From Manis javanica (lineage: Eukaryota > Chordata > Mammalia > Pholidota > Manidae): 64,000 nt of DNA. This document shows positions 1 to 9,402 of this stretch, one piece after another. A program made the translations under genes and the position numbers. Within the stretch, counting starts at the first letter, position 1; each line of letters opens with the position of its first letter. Location: the NCBI RefSeq assembly GCF_040802235.1, contig NC_133161.1, positions 145,257,121 through 145,321,120 of the forward strand, in the 5' to 3' direction. A model generated the notes under the pieces. It was not told the DNA's origin. It made no database searches and worked only from the letters and a program-made list of their open reading frames with translations.

Positions 1-395
1 GCCAAAAATTACTGAGAACAGGTGAAATCACTTAAAATGAGTGAATGTAAATTACACCTCAATACATTTTTCAAAATGACATTTATACAATGCTAGTCAT
101 TGCAGCATTGTTAGAGCAGAAGATTGGAACCAACTTAAATGGCCATCACAGAAGACTGGTTAAATAAATTATTGTGTATCTGTAAAATACGGCTGCATTA
201 AAAAAGAAGGAGCTTCTTTATATTCTGGTATGCAATATTATGGTTTCATTAGGTGAAATGTGCAAGATTTATAGTATGATGCCATTTGTGTGAAAAACAG
301 GGGAAGGAAGAATGCATGTACTTTAGAGTTTGCTTATGTATGTGTAGAATACTTCTGATATGTGATACCTTATATACCTTTTTTATTGAAGTATC
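1..395 (+). repeat. Old L1 LINE 3' end, left part
   Basis: About 30-395 reads like the sense-strand 3' end of an old L1: a single-pass run about a control sample replaced by wording typical of L1 tails (small-integer tandem A-rich stretches, no open frame). The same element appears to resume near 1035-1180, because that stretch matches the following part of the L1 tail (a 'ggcaactgggtggctg' segment, then an A-rich end). The 396-1034 block between them is a separate L1 in the opposite orientation. Family is assigned by recognition only; subfamily not assigned. Confidence 0.55.
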
Positions 396-1034
396 ATTGA
401 TATACAATCTTATATTGGTTTCAAGTATACATCACAGTGGTTCAACAGTTCCCCATATTATTAAATACTCACCCCCACTAGTGCAGTTTCTATCAACACA
501 GGAAGATGTTACAGAATTATTGGCTGTATTCTCCATCCTGTACTACCATCCCTGTGACCAACTTATAGTATGAATGAGAATTTTTGTGCCCCTTTATCCC
601 CCTCCCTTTCCCTCCCACCCACCCCAACCCTTAACCACCAATCACTTCTCAGTGTTTATGATCTACTGCTGTTTTGTTCATTTTGTTTTGTTTTACTTTT
701 TAGATTTCACAAATAAGTGAGATTATACGGCATTTGTCTTTCTCCACCTGGCTTATGTCACTTAGAATAATACTCTCTAGATCCATCCATGTTGTAATTG
801 GCAGGATTTCTGTTTTTTTTTAATGGCTGAATAATATTTCATTGTGTGTATGTAATACATCTTTATCCATTCACCTATTGATGGACACTTAGGTTGCTTC
901 CATAACTTGGCTGTTGTAAATAATGCAGTGATAAACATGAGGGTGCCATATGTCTTTTCGAACTGGATTTTTTTGGGTATACTGGATTTCCTTTGGATAT
1001 ACTCCTAGAAGTGGAATTACTGGGTCTCCCGTAT
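396..1034 (-). repeat. L1 LINE 3' end (antisense), nested
   Basis: This block reads as the 3' untranslated part of an L1 on the minus strand. It opens with a T-run (the complement of the poly-A tail), followed by the typical stretch with CCCTCC-rich pyrimidine tracts and a closing segment ending near 'gtggaattactgggtct'. It interrupts an older sense-strand L1 tail, so it is the younger of the two. No clean target-site duplication could be picked out by eye. Resemblance to carnivore/pangolin-type L1 tails is from memory. Confidence 0.65.
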
Positions 1035-1190
1035 ATATTTTATACAGATAAACAAGAAACTACTATGTTTTTTGCCTGTGGAGAGGGCAACTGGGTGGCT
1101 GAGGATGGAGACAGAGGGAGACCACCCACTGCATATTTGAACCATGTAAATTATGACCTACACAAAAGGTAAATAAAAATTTAAACTTAA
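1035..1190 (+). repeat. Old L1 LINE 3' end, right part
   Basis: This is the continuation of the older L1 tail that was split by the nested antisense L1. It ends in an A-rich stretch near 1170-1190. It lies just beyond the 3' end of CD3G. Confidence 0.5.
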
Positions 1191-1259
1191 ATTATATTCA
1201 AATAGAGGGATTATTAGACATTTTCATTTTTCTTTTACAGAAAATTACCTCCCAATAGG

Positions 1260-1464
1260 TGGCGCTCCTGAAACACCATACATGTTTTGTTTTGCTTTGA
1301 TTTTATTTTGAGAAAGACTCACATTTCCTCTGATGGATTTTATTCTCCGTTTGTCACTTCCGGAAGCCGTGAGTCTAGATTTAAGACTGAAAGTGTCTCT
1401 GCTAGGAGTGCTCCAAAATGCATTGTCTTGTTTCTGAGAACTGGATAGAAGGGGAACACCTGGA
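1260..1464 (-). other. CD3G: CD3G exon 7, 3' untranslated region
   Basis: Transcribed on minus. The acceptor is a pyrimidine run ending CAG just above 1464, and the exon then matches the human CD3G 3' UTR as I remember it (a TCCAGGTGTTC start and a CTAGACTCA segment). The low boundary is approximate, near the cleavage site expected 15-30 nt after the poly-A signal. The intron before it (1465-1849) lies wholly in the 3' UTR. Confidence 0.8.
1302..1307 (-). promoter_or_regulatory. CD3G: CD3G poly-A signal
   Basis: AATAAA on the minus strand, inside the terminal 3' UTR exon and in the same place as the human signal. Confidence 0.75.
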
Positions 1465-1567
1465 CTGAAAGAAGAAAAATTACAATTGATTTAAATAATG
1501 CTTGGGCCGTTGTTTCCCTGATGGAAACTTCTGACTGACTGATTAACTGAAAGGTCAATATGGATTA

Positions 1568-1737
1568 GTGGTTCTTAACAAAGGGAGATTTTGCCCCTGC
1601 AGGGACACTTGGAATATCTGGAGATATTTTTGGTTATCACACTGGGTACTACTAGCATCTGGTGGACAGAGGCCAGGAATGCTGCCGAAAACCTTACAAT
1701 GCTCAGGACAGTCCCCTCATCACAAAGATCGCCTACT
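1568..1737 (-). mobile_element. MER20-like hAT-Charlie DNA transposon remnant
   Basis: The stretch from 'gtggttcttaacaaaggg' through 'atttttggttatcac' and 'ggacagtcccctcatcac' matches the MER20 consensus from memory, read in its reverse orientation. It is non-autonomous and carries no gene. It sits in the intron that splits the CD3G 3' UTR. Its divergence is that of an old placental-wide repeat. Confidence 0.7.
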
Positions 1738-1849
1738 CCCCACCCCCACCCCCCATCATTACGGTTGCCTAGGGAAAGGAGACTTGGAAGCAGCCGGGAG
1801 GGCAGTTTTTGCAGAAGCACTTTCTTAAAATTGGAGTAGAAGGACACAC

Positions 1850-1934
1850 CTACTCTTGAGTCCTGAGCTCAATTCTTCTTCAATTGGTTTCCTTGAAGGT
1901 GGCTGTATGGGTCATCTTCCCGGTCCTTGAGGGG
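1850..1934 (-). CDS. CD3G: CD3G exon 6: second half of the ITAM and stop
   Basis: Coding part is 1869-1934 (66 nt): [20 protein letters not shown] then N and TGA at 1869-1871. The acceptor is TTTTTAG just above 1934. The exon continues 19 nt past the stop to a donor (AGTAG|GTGTGT) at 1850. Since the stop is under 50 nt from the last junction, it should not trigger nonsense-mediated decay. Confidence 0.95.
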
Positions 1935-4900
1935 CTAAAAAGGACAGCACAGTGATAAGCTTGTTTTACCTCATCCTCTATGAATAAATTTGATGCATGT
2001 TTATTGAATGCTTTTTATGTGCAAGGCTTCAGAGTGGGTGCCTCATGGCCCTGGAGGCGGAAAGAGGACCAGGAGATGGAGGCTCCGTAGTCTCTTTGTG
2101 TGTGTTCCCTGTTCCTCTCAGTGTGATCTTCAACTTTTTCTCACTAGATCGCAACCTCAGTTTCTCTCAGTCCTTCTCTTTATTTCATCCATTCTACCCA
2201 AAGGGATAATAATCTTGCCATCACCTGGTAAGCCCTAAGCAGTTCCTTATCTGTATAATGTCTTCCAAATAACTCGCTTTCCTCTGCTCATCCCAAAATT
2301 TTACCACCACTGATTGTAGCAATGTCTCCTTCATCCCTAAATCCCTTACCTGGTAGAGCTGGTCATTGGACAGCAGAGTCTGCTTGTCTGAAGCTGCATA
2401 AAAAATAAACAATATACACACATACACAAGGTAGAAAAGATAATAAATTGGGTTATATTCACACAGTCAACTACTAACTAGCAATAAGAATTAGTGAAAT
2501 TAACCCACATACAACAATATAGATAGATCTCCCAAGCATATCGATGAGTGAAAGTCACACACAAAAGTGTTTTCTGTGTAAGTTCATGGACATAAGGAGC
2601 AAAGCAGGCAAAATTAATCTGTTTTATCAGATGTCAGGATCGTGCTTACATTTGCGGATAGGTGGAGGCTGAAAGCGACCACAAGGGGGACCTCTAAGGT
2701 GTTGATAATACGCTCCTTCTTAAACCAGGTGCTGGATTCAGGGTGTGTTTGCTTTGTTGAAAAAAACTTTTTTTTTATCTGTATGCTTGAGATTCATATA
2801 CTTTTCTATATGTGGGTTTTACTTCAATGAAGAGTTTAAAAAAAAAACACAGAGGCTAATCAGAAGGAGTTGGATCTTGAGAGGCGCTATGGAAACACCA
2901 AGTATCCTTTTCTCCTGCTAACAGAGACAGATCCTCACCCAAGCGTGCTTCTTAGCAATGTGTGCCTATTCAGACTCTTTCAGTGGGTCTATTTTGGTAG
3001 GAAGGACGCTGAGGGTCCCCGGTGGTCTCATCTCTCATCTAAGAATATTACTTTACCTCTTGACTGGTGACCTCCATCCTGTCCAGCAATGAAGTAAACC
3101 CCAACAGCAAGGAATAAAATGCTGATGATTTCAGCGAAGACAAAGCCGGATACAGTGGCTGCACTCAGCTCAATGCAGTTCTGGCACACTGTGGGAAAAG
3201 GGGGGGACAGGTCTCTTTCAGGCTGTGAAAGTGGGTCTCCTGAGTCTTTCTCAGTGAGAAAGTGCCTCTGTCTAGGGTGGCAGACTCTTCTCTCTGTGGG
3301 AATTACCTGGGAAGACCCTTGGACAAAGAACCCAGTGGAGCCTCCCGATGTTCCTCCATCCCCCTGGAGTCTTGGAGAAGCCCAGGCAGTCTTTCTACCA
3401 AGAACTATGTGAAACAGAAGGAAGACCAGATGTCCTTTTCTTGCCCAACTACCTTCCAATTTCACTGCTGTTCACCTTGTAATCTCTCATCTCCCCTACT
3501 TCCCTTGACTCAGTGTATATAAGTTGCTGACTGCTTCAATCCAGGGGGCCCACCCAAAGGTAAACCAGGCTCTACAAACTGGCTGTGCTTATTTCAAGGA
3601 GCTCGGGAAACTGTCTTGTTATATTAAAAAAGAGGCAAACCGAGATTAGGAGAAGTGGCTCTTATATCACTGCTTAGCGTGTATTTCCACGCTCACCTAC
3701 GACAGGAAGCTCACCGGAACAGCAAGTATTACCTAATTGCACAGAAGCAAACCAAAGGAGATCACATACTTCTATAATACACTTGGAGTGGTTTGGAACG
3801 GTCCTTTGGTCCTTTACACCAGTACATCCCTTGAGGGTCCTTGGCACTGCTTCCCAGATTCCATGTGCTTTTACTTGTATTTAGGGAACTTATTTCCTTC
3901 CCATCTTTAAACCAACTGATTTTTTGGTCTTTCAAGCCACAAGTCAGAAGTACAGAACCATCTTCTCGATTGTCATCCACTATTACCAGTTTTTCTCCTG
4001 GAGAGGGAAAAACCGTGGTCTGGTAAGAATTTGCCTCTGAAATTCAAGATCCATTCTAGCAGGGCTTCTCAAACCTTAATGTACTTATGAATCACATGAG
4101 GATCCAGGTAGAATTTTACGTCTGTTCAGCAGTTGTGGGAGGGGCTGGGAGTCCACATTTCTAACATGCTTCTGGGTGGTGGTATTACTATTGGTTCATG
4201 GGTTGCACTTTGAGTTGTGCCTAGCTGCTAGGGTCCTGTTTCTCCTCCAAGAACCAGAGAATTAATTGCTTAGCTACAGGGAAGCTGCCCAGAAAGGTTA
4301 TGACTGGCCACTGTCTCGGCTGACAGCAGAGAGGTTTGCTAACTATCATCAACCTATACCCCTTCTAAGCTATTTACTCAGTTTTATAGATGACTGCTTA
4401 GGAAGCCATATTTCCATAAACTTTCTCAGAATTTGAGGGTAGAAAGAAACCATTTCTCTTACCTTTCAACTGGGCCATAGTACCTGTAGAGACAGAAGAG
4501 AGACAGAGGATCAGCTGGGTATAGAATTGTACACATGCCCTGAAGTATCATTTCCATGGTCAGCTGAGGCCAACAAGGAGAGTGACAGTATCTATACCTG
4601 AATTGTAGCCTAAATCACCAAACTGAATTCAGGGTGTCATATAATAAATAATTTCTCTGGTCTTTGCTCTGGGTTCCCAGGAGGGAACTTCTAAATGCTT
4701 GGCATGTCTTGAGTGACTGTCTTTGTTATTCTTGGTGAGGGCTGGTCGAGACCCACCATGCGATTAGAGAATTGGGACTTTGAGCCCTGGGAGGAGAAGG
4801 AGGCTGGAGACTTGAGTTCAGTCAAAAGTGGCCAATGATTCAATCAATTATGGCTATGGCTATGTAATGAAATCCCAGTAAAAACTCAGTGCAGCTTCCT

Positions 4901-7343
4901 GGTGGGTGAACACGTCGAGGTTCCAGGAGGGAGATGTATTCTGATTCCACAGGGAAAGTGCACAGAGACTCTGTGTTTAGGACCTCCTCGACCTCACCCT
5001 ATGCACTGCTTCATTTGGCTAGTCCTAATTTTATTTTTTATAATAAAACTGTAATGTTAAGTGTAGAAGCTATCTAAGCTGATAGCGGTAGAACCTATCA
5101 ATTTTGCTCAATTGTGAGAGACAGGGAAAGCTTAACAGTGAGGGTGACATTTGGCTGGGCCCTGAAGAATAAGTAGGAATTCACCAGACAGAGAAAGGTA
5201 TTCTGGGGAGAAAGAATAGCTGAGCAAAGAGACCGGCTTGGAAAAGGACGAGAGGTAGTGTAGCTGCAGGTAGAGCGCATGATGGGAAGAGATGGGGTAT
5301 GAATCAAAATACTATGGAAATAGTTGGAAGGAATCCACTGTCTTAGAACTTCATGCAGGGCTGAATTGTATCAATAGTACCCAGCACAGTGCCTAGATCA
5401 TGATAGGAGCTTTATATTTATTGAATGACTGCATAAATGAATAAATCAATGAATGAATGGAAAAAGAAGCAAAATAAATAGTTAAGATTTCTCACTAGCC
5501 TTCCTCCTTGACCACCTTGTCTCCATGGGAAAGACAAAAAGGTCCTTCGTTTGAACTCCGATTCCATAGAAGAGAGGGTCCAACTGATTTTGCTTATCTG
5601 AGACCTATTTCCTTTTAGGACTTAAGAACTGATGAAACCAAATTTCCCAGGTTGACTGGTGAGAGAACTGAGCCCAGAGGAAGGGGTCCAGGTTCACACA
5701 GCTCATTGGTGGCTGAGCTGGACCCAGAACTCAGTGTCCTTTGCTCAGGCCAGTGACCTTTCTGCTACACTGAGCTGCCGCACACAGGCTTTCAGCACTG
5801 CTCAACCTCTACTGTCTTTAGCTGGCTATTCTTCTGTTCCCTTCAGAAACTCACTGTGCTCTTCAAGTCCCTTGCTCAACCATCACCTGGCTCGGTTTTA
5901 ATAGCCTCCCACTTACTTCGTTAAGAGCATAGCTGCTGTCACGGTCCTTTTGTTTTCAGCTTCTGTTCCGCGTACAAGCCTCATTATGGCCAAAGCCATC
6001 TGTACTTCCATCCTCCTAGTCTCAGAGGGTAAGGCTGCCTTCCCCTTGTGCCCTTGATGCCACTCTTGATGCCATCTTGTCAACATCAACTCCAGGACCT
6101 TGCTCTATTCACTATCTTCTCCTGTAGCCTAGAAATGTGCTCACATTTCTTTCACACTCAAAACATATTTCTTCTTCGTCTCTATTTCCTGCTCTGTGTG
6201 CTACTCAAACTCTCCCCCCTTCTCATCCAAACTTCTTTAAAAAACAGTCTACAGTCGCTGCTCTTTACCACCGGCCTTTCACCTTCTTTTCATGTCCATT
6301 TGACTCCCACTCCCACTACCTCAGCGAAACTGTTCTAAATCACCTGTGACCTTTAGTTCGCCAAATCTGACAGACTTGAAGTGTTAGGTATATTCTGACA
6401 TTAGTGCACCTGTCTTTAGTGCTTCACAGTCTTAGCGATTCTCTCCTGGAAGCTCTCTACTCCTGGCTTCTGTGCACTGCGTTCATCTGATTATTTCAGC
6501 TCTGTGAGTATTCCCTTACCTTTCCCCTGAGATGTTTTTTCTCTAACTGCCCCTTAAAGCTCGGTATCCTCACAGTTCCATCCTTAGCCCCCTCCTCCTC
6601 ACATCTCACATAGCACCTGTGTGATTTCAACCACTTTTATGGTTTTAGATTTCCCCAGTGTGTGGAGAACCATCTCTAGTCCAGACTCCAGGCATCGGCC
6701 CAGTTCATCCACTTCCTATTGTGTATTTCCAACGGATTACTCATACGGGCACCCAATATTGTACCTTACATTCAATCTGGCAACACTGAAACTTATCTCC
6801 AGTTAGACTATGAGCTCATGAGGGAAGCAGTTTTTATGCATCTTTATATCCTCCTAGCCTATCATATACTATGATCTCACTCACATTTGTTGAGCAGTTG
6901 ACCAGCTGGCCAACCGAGTGAGTGAACGCTTCACAGATCTACTCCTAACCCCAGCTCTGTCAAGGAACACGCACCTTTCCTTCTCAGGTTCCTGGCCTGT
7001 GCCCTCTGGGGCTGCATTCGAACCTAAGATGGCGTCACCCATCTGACCCTTCCCTCTGGCTGGTAAAGTCCTTGATTTCCTAAGAGACAAGGACCCCATC
7101 TTTCCCAGGGCCACTACTTCTCTTTAGCAGAGAACAGTAAGAGGCTTCCTTTTTGTCTGCCTTCTCTAACTCCCGGGTAACAGCTGAGGTAGGCTGCAGG
7201 TCAGGGGTCCCAGTATTCTTGTCTCCCTGGTGATGGCCCTTCCCTTAAGCCCTTCTCCACACCTCCAGCCCCGCCAGTGGGCCCTTACCTTGAAGAACAG
7301 TGATAGCCAGGACGAGGCTGGCCAGGTGCTTCCTCTGCTCCAT
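1869..7343 (-). CDS. CD3G: CD3 gamma chain of the T-cell receptor complex (spliced, 6 coding exons)
   Basis: Minus strand. Coding exons are 7289-7343, 4463-4483, 3770-3997, 3057-3188, 2350-2393 and 1869-1934. These sum to 546 nt, or 181 residues, one fewer than human because exon 2 is 21 nt rather than 24. All introns are GT..AG. The product has a signal peptide ([14 protein letters not shown]...), an Ig-like domain (LLTC...WFKDG...GMYWCKG), a CQNC stalk motif, and a transmembrane helix with an acidic residue ([18 protein letters not shown]). The tail has a di-leucine internalisation motif (SDKQTLL) and one ITAM ([15 protein letters not shown]). In the family, CD3 gamma pairs with CD3 epsilon in the T-cell plasma membrane, and the ITAM tyrosines are phosphorylated by Lck to recruit ZAP-70. 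It is divergent from CD3D, as in other mammals. Both human-type N-glycosylation sites are absent and a new NTS sequon is present. Identity is very secure. Confidence 0.97.
2350..2393 (-). CDS. CD3G: CD3G exon 5: di-leucine motif and first ITAM tyrosine
   Basis: 44 nt coding [15 protein letters not shown]. The acceptor (TTTTTTATGCAG) and donor (CAG|GTAAGG) are both good. The length equals the matching exon of CD3D (12162-12205), reflecting the old gene duplication. Confidence 0.96.
2430..2848 (+). repeat. Old L1 LINE 3' end in CD3G intron 4
   Basis: The block resembles the tail of an old L1 on the plus strand (about 'agatctcccaagcatatcgatgagtgaaag' type wording, later 'tatgtgggttttacttcaatgaa') and ends in an A10 run near 2848. 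It lies antisense to CD3G, between exons 5 and 4. Subfamily not assigned. Confidence 0.55.
3057..3188 (-). CDS. CD3G: CD3G exon 4: stalk and transmembrane helix
   Basis: 132 nt, beginning with the CQNC stalk motif and then [20 protein letters not shown], which continues into the helix [14 protein letters not shown]. The acidic residue in the helix (E of FAEI) is the one that pairs with basic residues of the TCR chains. The exon has the same length as CD3D exon 3. Confidence 0.96.
3770..3997 (-). CDS. CD3G: CD3G exon 3: Ig-like extracellular domain
   Basis: 228 nt from an acceptor (CTCTCCAG) to a donor (AGAA|GTATGTG). It contains the Ig cysteine pair (LLTC, YWCKG), the tryptophan of strand C (SWFKDG) and the G-strand segment LQVYYR. 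The human sequons at KNIT and QNKS read QKIS and KDRS here. A different sequon, NTS in SLNTSKS, is present. Confidence 0.96.
4063..4220. mobile_element. MER5A-like hAT-Charlie remnant in intron 2 of CD3G
   Basis: The terminal-repeat-like ends are 'cttctcaaacctta' and 'gcactttgagttgtgc', and the middle reads 'tcacatgaggatcc'. All match the MER5A consensus from memory. Non-autonomous and non-coding. Confidence 0.65.
4463..4483 (-). CDS. CD3G: CD3G exon 2: 21-nt microexon
   Basis: Codes the residues around the signal-peptide cleavage region (T-M-A-Q-L-K). The acceptor is TCTCTACAG and the donor AAAG|GTAAGAG. The human exon is 24 nt, so this one is a single codon shorter. It is phase 1 at both ends, so its loss would keep frame. 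Confidence 0.93.
4690..5110 (+). mobile_element. LTR fossil, probably ERVL class
   Basis: A solo-LTR-like block in CD3G intron 1. It contains a characteristic segment with 'atgaaatcccagtaaaaac', a 'gggtgaacacgtcgagg' stretch, and an AATAAAA-type poly-A signal near 5040. This wording recalls an ERVL-related mammalian LTR (LTR33-like), assigned from memory. It has no internal coding region. Boundaries are approximate and the age is old (pan-mammalian divergence). Confidence 0.4.
5370..5460 (+). repeat. L2-type LINE tail
   Basis: The segment 'ccagcacagtgcctag' followed by 'tttattgaatgactgcataaatgaataa' matches the 3' end of L2 or a related LINE. The stretch before it (about 5110-5370) looks like other ancient LINE-derived sequence, family unassigned. 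Confidence 0.55.
5645..5790 (-). repeat. MIR SINE
   Basis: A MIR core in reverse orientation ('ttcacacagctcattggtgg' followed by 'ctgagctggacccagaactc'). It lies in CD3G intron 1. Confidence 0.65.
5800..6900 (+). repeat. L2 LINE fragment
   Basis: C/T-rich, gene-free sequence resembling the 3' half of the L2 ORF ('ctctccccccttctcatccaaac', 'cctcctcctcacatctcac' and 'caacactgaaacttatctcc' have L2 counterparts). It ends with an L2-type tail ('agactatgagctcatgaggg'). The frame is fully decayed. CD3G intron 1. Confidence 0.55.
7289..7343 (-). CDS. CD3G: CD3G exon 1: start codon and signal peptide
   Basis: ATG at 7341-7343 begins [18 protein letters not shown]. The exon ends CAAG|GTAAGG at 7289, giving 55 coding nt, the same as CD3D exon 1. 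This start is chosen because it aligns with the human initiator and opens a hydrophobic signal peptide. Confidence 0.96.
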
Positions 7344-7430
7344 GTTGGCCTCTGTCCTTCCCGGCAGAAGCGCTGAGCAGCCCCAGCAGCCGGCCGACCT
7401 GCGCAGCAGCTGGCCTGGCTCCGCCCAGCA
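7344..7430 (-). promoter_or_regulatory. CD3G: CD3G 5' UTR and proximal promoter
   Basis: The sequence upstream of the ATG matches the human CD3G 5' UTR as remembered (the segment around 'gcttctgccgggaagg' on the minus strand). A GC box (CCGCCC on plus) lies at 7421-7426 and no TATA box is seen. Family knowledge: CD3 promoters are TATA-less and T-cell restricted. Exact start site not determined. Confidence 0.6.
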
Positions 7431-9190
7431 TCCTTTGGGCTGGGGCCCCCGTGAGAAGCCAGAATCAGAGCCTCCACCCTCTGCTTTACGTGTGGGGGCT
7501 GGGCAGGGTGCAGGTGCGGGTGCCTCTTGCTTTTCCGTTAAGGGGTGGTGGGTGGGGAGTGATGGGGAGAAGGAGGGAGAGTGCTGGATTCTCAGAGACG
7601 CTTGCACAGAGAACCACTGGGTGCTGGGTAGGAGATGGCCTGGGCCCCTGTCTTCATGAGGGAGATAAGCATCTCTGCCACCCCTGGTTGCTAGGGTCTT
7701 CGCCGGCCGTTCTTGTGGCTGGTTCTTGGTGGGACTGATGAGTTCAGGCAGGAGCCCTCCTGTGCTCCGGGCTGGGGCTCTGAACAGAAAGCCACCTCAG
7801 TCCAGGCTCTCGCTCAGGAAGTTTTCACTGCTTTTTTGAGACAAGGTCATCAAAAAGGTGCCTGCCTGGTGGAGAAAGACAAGTACCAAATGATTTCACT
7901 CATATGTGCAGTATAAGAACAAAGGAAAACTGAAGGAACGAAACAGCAGCAGAATCACAGAACCCAAGAATGGACTAACAGTTACCAAAGGGAAAGGGAC
8001 TGGGGAGGGTGGGTGGGAAGGGAGGGATAAGGGCAGGGAAAAAGAAAGGGGGCCTTACGATTAGCATGTATAATGTGGGTGGGGGCACAGGGAGGGCTGC
8101 GCAACACAGAGAAGACTAGTGATTCCACAGCATCTTACTACGCTGATGGATAGTGACTGTAATGGGGTTTGTGGGGGGGACTTGGTGAAGGGGGGAGCCT
8201 AGTAAACATAATGTTCTTCATGTAATTGTAGATTAATGATACCAAAAAAAAAAAAAAACAAACCACACAGATCAGAGAAAAAAAAGAAAAAAGGTTCCTG
8301 CCTGGAAGGGAATAGGTAGGACAGTTCCAATAACGCAGGCCATGCCTTGGGGCCAGGGCCCGAGCTGCGTTGTCAGGATCTCAGGCCGCTTCTCCCTCAG
8401 CCAGCCAGTCAGTGAGTCATACGCAGGCCTCCTGTTATGTGCCAGGTACAAACTAGGTGGTAGAGATACAGAAGTGAATAAGACGTACAAGATCCCTGCC
8501 CTCTGGTAAGTTACAGTACAGCTGTGGCAGTGGAGAGAGGTTGATGCCCACAGGCCCTGGGGAACAACATCCATTTGTCCCCTGGGGTAGCTCAATTCTG
8601 CTTGTGAGTCAATCATACTGCTGTTAATAACTTTCTCTTACTGAGCACATATGATGTGTCAGGCACCTGCAAACATTTTGTTTGAAACCTTATCATGATT
8701 CTGAGGGAATCTGGTTCTGGAAAATTCCTTGACTGGCCCAGGCCCAGGGGGTAGGTAGTTTTGGAGCCAGGATTCAAATCTCTGGCTGGGGGTGCTCCAA
8801 AGCTCAGCTTCCCACTGGAAAGAAACTATTTCATCTGATGTCCCAGGCTGCCCAAGGAGGACCTGGGGCAGGGTCCCAAGAAAGACCACAAATGGGCAGA
8901 ACCTAACGGGTATGGCTTATAGCTCACAGCTGCTCTCAAGGGTTTTAGCAGTTTTGAGGTGGTGAGTGAATGTAGCTGACAGAAACTCTGAAGTTACTGT
9001 TTTTATCAGTGACTCAGGAAAGGACCCTCTAGATCTCCTTTGACTTCCCAGAAGTCCAGGCAACCTTTTCCATATTCTCTGCTCTCCCTTCTGCCCCACT
9101 CCCAAGCTCTGGCTCAGTAAAAGAACAACATGCACCTGCTTCCTTCCTGCTCCGCCTCCAGCCTCCCCCTACCCTGACAGTCTCCTATCA
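7431..9190. promoter_or_regulatory. Divergent intergenic control region between CD3G and CD3D
   Basis: About 1.8 kb separates the two 5' ends. The genes fire in opposite directions and are co-expressed in T cells, so this region is expected to carry shared regulatory DNA. It includes a lineage-recent L1 fragment (7870-8287). The remaining sequence (7431-7850 and 8306-9190) is single copy and holds no gene I can support. Confidence 0.55.
7852..8305 (+). mobile_element. 5'-truncated L1 insertion with target-site duplications
   Basis: The body (7870-8287) is an L1 3' end in sense orientation. It includes 'gtgggtgggaagggaggg', 'gagggctgcgcaacacagag', and 'agatt aatgataccaaaa', then an A15 run. 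The flanks are near-identical 18-nt direct repeats, 7852-7869 and 8288-8305 (AAAAAGGKKCCTGCCTGG-type, one mismatch). This is the signature of target-primed reverse transcription. The low divergence of the repeats suggests a relatively recent, lineage-specific event. Confidence 0.8.
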
Positions 9191-9199
9191 TCCACATCA

Positions 9200-9347
9200 A
9201 AGAGCAGAGAAACAGGCATCTTCTGCTTCCTCCCCCACCCTTTACTTTTTCCGGATACCCATGAGTCAGTTGGGGGACCGCAGCTCTCAACCTGGCTGAT
9301 AGCTCTGTGACCTGGGTCTGTCTACTGGTATTAAATTCTGCTGGAAG
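9200..9347 (+). promoter_or_regulatory. CD3D: CD3D 5' UTR and core promoter
   Basis: The sequence 'agagcagagaaacaggcatc' onward matches the human CD3D leader as remembered. An ETS-type TTCCGG lies at 9249-9254 and an AP-1-like TGAGTCA near 9262-9268. There is no TATA box. The start site is approximate. Confidence 0.6.
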
Positions 9348-9402
9348 ATGGAACACAGCAGGTTTCTGGCTGGCTTGATACTCGCTGCCCTTTTCTCCCA
9401 AG
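9348..9402 (+). CDS. CD3D: CD3D exon 1: start codon and signal peptide
   Basis: ATG at 9348-9350, then [18 protein letters not shown]. The donor is CAAG|GTAAGAC. It is 55 nt long, the same as CD3G exon 1. Confidence 0.96.
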
